Assembly: GCA_964592275.1 (NCBI GenBank) | Contig: CAZQDJ010000031.1 | Span: 1 to 9,664, forward strand | Reading direction: 5' to 3' | Length of the DNA: 9,664 nt | Source: CANNBR01 sp964592275 | GTDB taxonomy: Bacteria; Babelota; Babeliae; Babelales; CAIQNR01 | Shown: positions 6,970 to 9,664 of the stretch, in pieces | Layout of the letters: every line of letters begins with the position of its first letter | How positions within the stretch are numbered: position 1 is the stretch's first letter | Translations under genes and position numbers: made by a program | The notes under the pieces: model-generated | Told to the model about the DNA's origin: nothing | The model's input: the letters and a program-made list of their open reading frames with translations, nothing else | Database searches by the model: none

Positions 6970-8322
6970 ATGACAGTAGTAATTCTTGGCGCTGGACTTA
7001 CCGGCCTTTCAACTGCCTACCATCTTGAACAAAACCAATTTTTTGATTTTAAAATTTTTGAAAAAGAAGCCACAGCTGGTGGACTTTGTCGCTCAGTTGA
7101 AGAGCAAGGATTTACCTTTGATTACACAGGACACCTACTTCATTCAAGCGATCCTTATTTTACTCAATTCCTTGCTAATGTTGTAGGCCTTGAAAACTTA
7201 ACAACAGTCAAACGTCGTTCCTTTATTTATTCACACGACACCTACACTCCCTTTCCTTTTCAGGTAAACCTTTATGGACTCCCAGCAGATGTTATCATCG
7301 AATGTATTGAAGGCTTCATACATCGACCACAATCAAAGAAAGATCCTCGAACATTCTATGACTGGGCACTAAAAAAATTCGGGCCAGGATTAACGAAATA
7401 TTTCTTTTTGCCGTATCAAGAAAAACTTTTTGCACATGATATTAAAAAAATATCTGCCTCGTGGACTGGTCGCTTTGTGCCTGATACTTCATTGGAAGCA
7501 ATATTACGAGGCAGCCTAGCAGCCCCTCAGGACCAAGATATAGGTTATAATTCTAATTTTTTTTATCCTAAAAAAGGTGGTATCAACTTCTGGGTAGATA
7601 AATTAGCAAAAAAAATCACTACTCCCGTTGCACTTAACTACACCGTTGAACAAATTGATCTGGTCAACAAGATAGTTACCTTTACGAATGGCGATTTTGA
7701 AAAATTCGATACGCTCATCAACACTTTACCCCTTAATATCTTTTTAAAAATGCTCAAAGAACCAGCATCATCATCTTTAGCTCCAGCCCACAAAAAACTT
7801 CTCTGTAATTCAGTGATCAATTTCAACCTTGGTATTAATCGCCCCAACCTTTCTGATAAACATTGGGTCTACCTCCCAGAAAAACAGTTTGTTCCTTATC
7901 GACTCGGTTTTTATCATAATTTTTCTCAACTCATGGTGCCAGAAAACTGCAGCTCCATGTATGGTGAAATCGCTTTTCTTAAAACTCCCCAAACTTCACC
8001 TGGTACTTTAACTCGTGAGGCTATTATGCAAATGCAAAAACTCTTAAACTTTAATGATGACGAAATTCTTGTTAAAAAGGTCATGCAAATATCGCATGCC
8101 TATGTAATCTTTGATTTCTGGCGAGAAAAAAACCTTCCTGCTATTCATACAGCTCTCGCATCTTACAACATTCACTCAATTGGACGTTATGGAGCATGGA
8201 AATATTCAAGCATGCAAGAAAGCCTTTTAGATGGAAAAGAACTTGCTGAACAATTAGTCGCAGAACTTAATCAAAGACCTGTTCCTTCTCGCATACAACC
8301 TCAGTCACAGGTGCTTTCATGA
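6970..8322 (+). CDS. FAD-dependent amine-oxidase-like oxidoreductase, polysaccharide type
   Basis: This is a flavin enzyme of the broad amine oxidase / protoporphyrinogen oxidase / UDP-galactopyranose mutase-like superfamily. The N-terminal dinucleotide-binding site is G7-A-G-L-T-G12, followed by FEKE (E31 should bind the ribose of FAD) and the flavin-contacting AGGLCRS (36-42). FPFQVNLYGLP (95-105) and the FFLPYQEKLFAHD segment (145-157) are of the kind seen in members found in LPS and exopolysaccharide clusters. The C-terminal IGRYGAWKYSSMQESLLDG is the family's typical closing FAD motif. Length (450 residues) is normal. AAAGGA (about 6958-6963) lies 6 bases before the ATG. The stop codon overlaps the epimerase start (ATGA), so the two are translationally coupled. 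The exact substrate cannot be read from the sequence; a sugar-nucleotide or lipid-linked sugar is likely from context. It has no heme-pathway neighbours, so HemY is unlikely. Confidence 0.85.
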   Translation: MTVVILGAGLTGLSTAYHLEQNQFFDFKIFEKEATAGGLCRSVEEQGFTFDYTGHLLHSSDPYFTQFLANVVGLENLTTVKRRSFIYSHDTYTPFPFQVNLYGLPADVIIECIEGFIHRPQSKKDPRTFYDWALKKFGPGLTKYFFLPYQEKLFAHDIKKISASWTGRFVPDTSLEAILRGSLAAPQDQDIGYNSNFFYPKKGGINFWVDKLAKKITTPVALNYTVEQIDLVNKIVTFTNGDFEKFDTLINTLPLNIFLKMLKEPASSSLAPAHKKLLCNSVINFNLGINRPNLSDKHWVYLPEKQFVPYRLGFYHNFSQLMVPENCSSMYGEIAFLKTPQTSPGTLTREAIMQMQKLLNFNDDEILVKKVMQISHAYVIFDFWREKNLPAIHTALASYNIHSIGRYGAWKYSSMQESLLDGKELAEQLVAELNQRPVPSRIQPQSQVLS

Positions 8323-9251
8323 ATTTTTATAAAAATAAAAATGTAATTGTCACCGGCGGGGCTGGCTTTATTGGTTCTCATCTCGTTGAAAAACTAGTGG
8401 CACATGGAGCGCATGTTACCATTCTTGATAATTTACGCACTGGAAATCTCCAGAACCTTACAGCCGTTTCTTCACAGATCACTTTTATTAAAGGTGATAT
8501 TCGCGACAAAGAGCTCTGCATAAAAGCACTTACCGCTGCCGATGTAGTATTTCATCTTGCTGCACAAATTTCTGTTCCTGAATCAATGCAAAATCCCGAC
8601 GAATGCTTTCAAATAAATGTAAACGGAACCTTTAACCTTCTTGAAGCTGCTCGCATTAATAAAGTTAAACGCTTTGTGTTTTCTTCATCATGCGCTGTTT
8701 ATGGCGAAAAAAATGAACCTTGCTTTGAAACAATGCCCTGCTCTCCAACATCTCCTTACGCCTATTCAAAATTTCTTGGAGAGCAACTCTGCCAACAGTA
8801 TTCGCAACTATTTAATATCCCCACTGTTGTTTTACGTTATTTTAATGTCTTTGGACCACGACAAGATCCACAAAGCGAATACGCCGGCGTTATTGCAAAA
8901 TTTACAAAAAACATGAAAAATAATGCGCCCATAACTATTTTCGGCAACGGAACACAAAGCAGAGATTTTGTCCCCGTTGAACAAGTAGTAGAGGCAAATC
9001 TTCTCTTTGCTCAACTTCCAGATGAATTTTGTACTGGAAAACCAATCAATGTTGCAACGGGGAAAAGCACTTCTGTGCTTGAACTATTCAATAAACTTAA
9101 AAAAGATATTCCTGGATATTCACACCAGCCGTTATTTGCTCCTGCACGCAAGGGAGAAATCAAATATTCAGAAGCTGATTGTACACGCTATCGCGAGTTG
9201 CTTGCTCATATAAAAAAAGTAATTCACAGGTCCTTTAAGAACAACCTGTGA
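8319..9251 (+). CDS. NAD-dependent nucleotide-sugar epimerase (extended SDR)
   Basis: This is a cytoplasmic GalE/WbpP-like short-chain dehydrogenase. Such enzymes invert C4 of UDP-hexoses or UDP-HexNAc, feeding surface glycan synthesis. TGGAGFIG (12-19) binds NAD, with D37 at the end of beta-2 marking NAD preference. GDIRD (59-63), HLAAQISVPES (79-89), the SSSCAVYG serine segment (122-129), the catalytic pair Y147/K151 (SPYAYSK) and RYFNVFGPRQDP (173-184) complete the fold. The last motif, with the following SEYAGVIAKF, is closest to UDP-GlcNAc 4-epimerase-type members, but UDP-glucose 4-epimerase or dehydratase activity is not excluded. The start overlaps the previous stop by 4 bp. At 310 residues it ends soon after SEADCTRYRELL, without the usual LGYxP and closing GLxxTIxW segment. 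The C-terminus looks shortened, ending inside a long hairpin. Confidence 0.9.
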   Translation: MNFYKNKNVIVTGGAGFIGSHLVEKLVAHGAHVTILDNLRTGNLQNLTAVSSQITFIKGDIRDKELCIKALTAADVVFHLAAQISVPESMQNPDECFQINVNGTFNLLEAARINKVKRFVFSSSCAVYGEKNEPCFETMPCSPTSPYAYSKFLGEQLCQQYSQLFNIPTVVLRYFNVFGPRQDPQSEYAGVIAKFTKNMKNNAPITIFGNGTQSRDFVPVEQVVEANLLFAQLPDEFCTGKPINVATGKSTSVLELFNKLKKDIPGYSHQPLFAPARKGEIKYSEADCTRYRELLAHIKKVIHRSFKNNL

Positions 9252-9259
9252 ATTACTTT
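9216..9259 (-). terminator. Perfect 16-bp hairpin, best read as a - strand terminator
   Basis: AAAGTAATTCACAGGT (9216-9231) pairs without mismatch with 9244-9259 around a 12-base loop. Read on the - strand, the stem is followed by a run of seven T (complement of 9212-9218), a good intrinsic terminator. On the + strand it is followed only by TTTAAAAC, so it works less well there. The + strand epimerase stop (9249-9251) lies within the right arm. Confidence 0.8.
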
Positions 9260-9664
9260 AAAACTTATCCGTGATGCTATTTTCTTCTTCTTCTTCTTCT
9301 CTGCCCCATGAAAAGCTTCCTTCCGTTGGTTATCCTTGAGGCTCTATGGGAAATTGGCGGTCCTTCTGGTCCATGAAGTCAAAAACAGGTCTTCGGTGTT
9401 TTCCTGATGTAAATCGGCCATATCCAAGCTTGATTTCAAGTTCTCTATATTCTTTGATCGCCTCAATAAGCTCTTTTGGTCGCTTCACTTCGAGAACAAG
9501 TATCTTTTGTATTTCCAGTATTTGTGCACTTACGACATAATCGCCAAAATAATGTGACCAAAACCCTAATTGACCTGCAGTTTTAGCATTGACTTTTTTT
9601 GATGTTAAGACCTACATTTACACGTGAAAGTTTCCATCTAAGTTGAAAAGAAGGGCTAGAGGCT
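9258..9664 (-). pseudogene. 3' part of an unrecognised - strand gene, apparently broken
   Basis: On the - strand a frame is open from 9611 down to a TAA at 9330-9332 (93 codons) with no usable early start codon. It reads like real protein: VNAKTAGQLGFWSHYFGDY, then LVLEVKRPKELIEAIKEYRE and KLGYGRFTSGKHRRPVF, ending FPIEPQG. Upstream it is blocked by TAG (9612-9614). A different frame, open to the window edge (SRVNVGLNIKK), joins it smoothly if one base is gained or lost in the seven-A run (complement of 9594-9600). Past the TAA the same frame continues for 23 codons (PTEGSFSWGREEEEEENSIT...) to TAA at 9258-9260, exactly at the terminator hairpin. The natural stop may therefore be there, with the 9330 stop a nonsense change. 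Decay or sequencing error would both fit. I do not recognise the family. The + strand frame over it (9346-9540) is Ser-rich and looks like the shadow. Confidence 0.55.
9282..9301. repeat. (TTC)6 microsatellite
   Basis: Six perfect TTC units (9282-9299) are followed by TC. On the - strand this is (GAA)6. In the frame of the damaged - strand gene it would encode six glutamates beyond the in-frame stop at 9330-9332. Confidence 0.9.

Noticed and set aside
9346..9540. A 64-codon + strand open frame
   Set aside because: It is Ser-rich, has no ribosome binding site and lies antisense to a more protein-like - strand frame.
1..9664. CRISPR array, transposase or integrase genes
   Set aside because: No regularly spaced repeats of suitable length and no recombinase-like protein were found.

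Overview
The window is a 9.7 kb piece of an AT-rich Gram-negative-type bacterial chromosome. Six protein genes on the + strand are complete or nearly so, and a damaged gene lies on the - strand at the right end. GyrB carries the large C-terminal insertion typical of Gram-negative GyrB. There is a TonB/TolA-type periplasm-spanning protein, two proteins with signal peptides, and clear purine-rich ribosome binding sites. Low-complexity Lys-rich exported proteins beside housekeeping genes would fit a reduced host-associated lineage such as Dependentiae (TM6). That assignment is an impression from protein style, not something the sequence proves.

Layout. (1) 1-3406: gyrB, whose true start lies just outside the window, then tilS 32 bp later; both are housekeeping genes. 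(2) 3407-4670: a lone gene for an exported protein with a coiled coil and a Lys/Ala-rich histone-H1-like tail, closed by a textbook intrinsic terminator. (3) 4671-6656: a TonB/TolA-like energy-transducing protein, a 161-bp spacer of short GC-rich tandem and palindromic repeats, then a small secreted beta-rich protein of unknown function. (4) 6657-6969: a 313-bp gap without a gene, filled by a nested inverted-repeat element. An outer 20-bp inverted repeat (19/20 matching) encloses a GC-rich GTCATCC...GGATGAC-type imperfect hairpin. (5) 6970-9251: a FAD-dependent amine-oxidase-like enzyme and a nucleotide-sugar epimerase joined by a 4-bp ATGA overlap, very likely one surface-polysaccharide operon. 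(6) 9252-9664: a perfect 16-bp hairpin that holds the epimerase stop codon and acts best as a - strand terminator, a (TTC)6 tract, and the 3' part of an unrecognised - strand gene with an apparent frameshift and an in-frame stop.

No complete new defence or mobile system is visible. The most interesting items are the nested repeat element at 6715-6949, the hidden broken - strand gene with its shared hairpin, and the exported protein with the H1-like tail.
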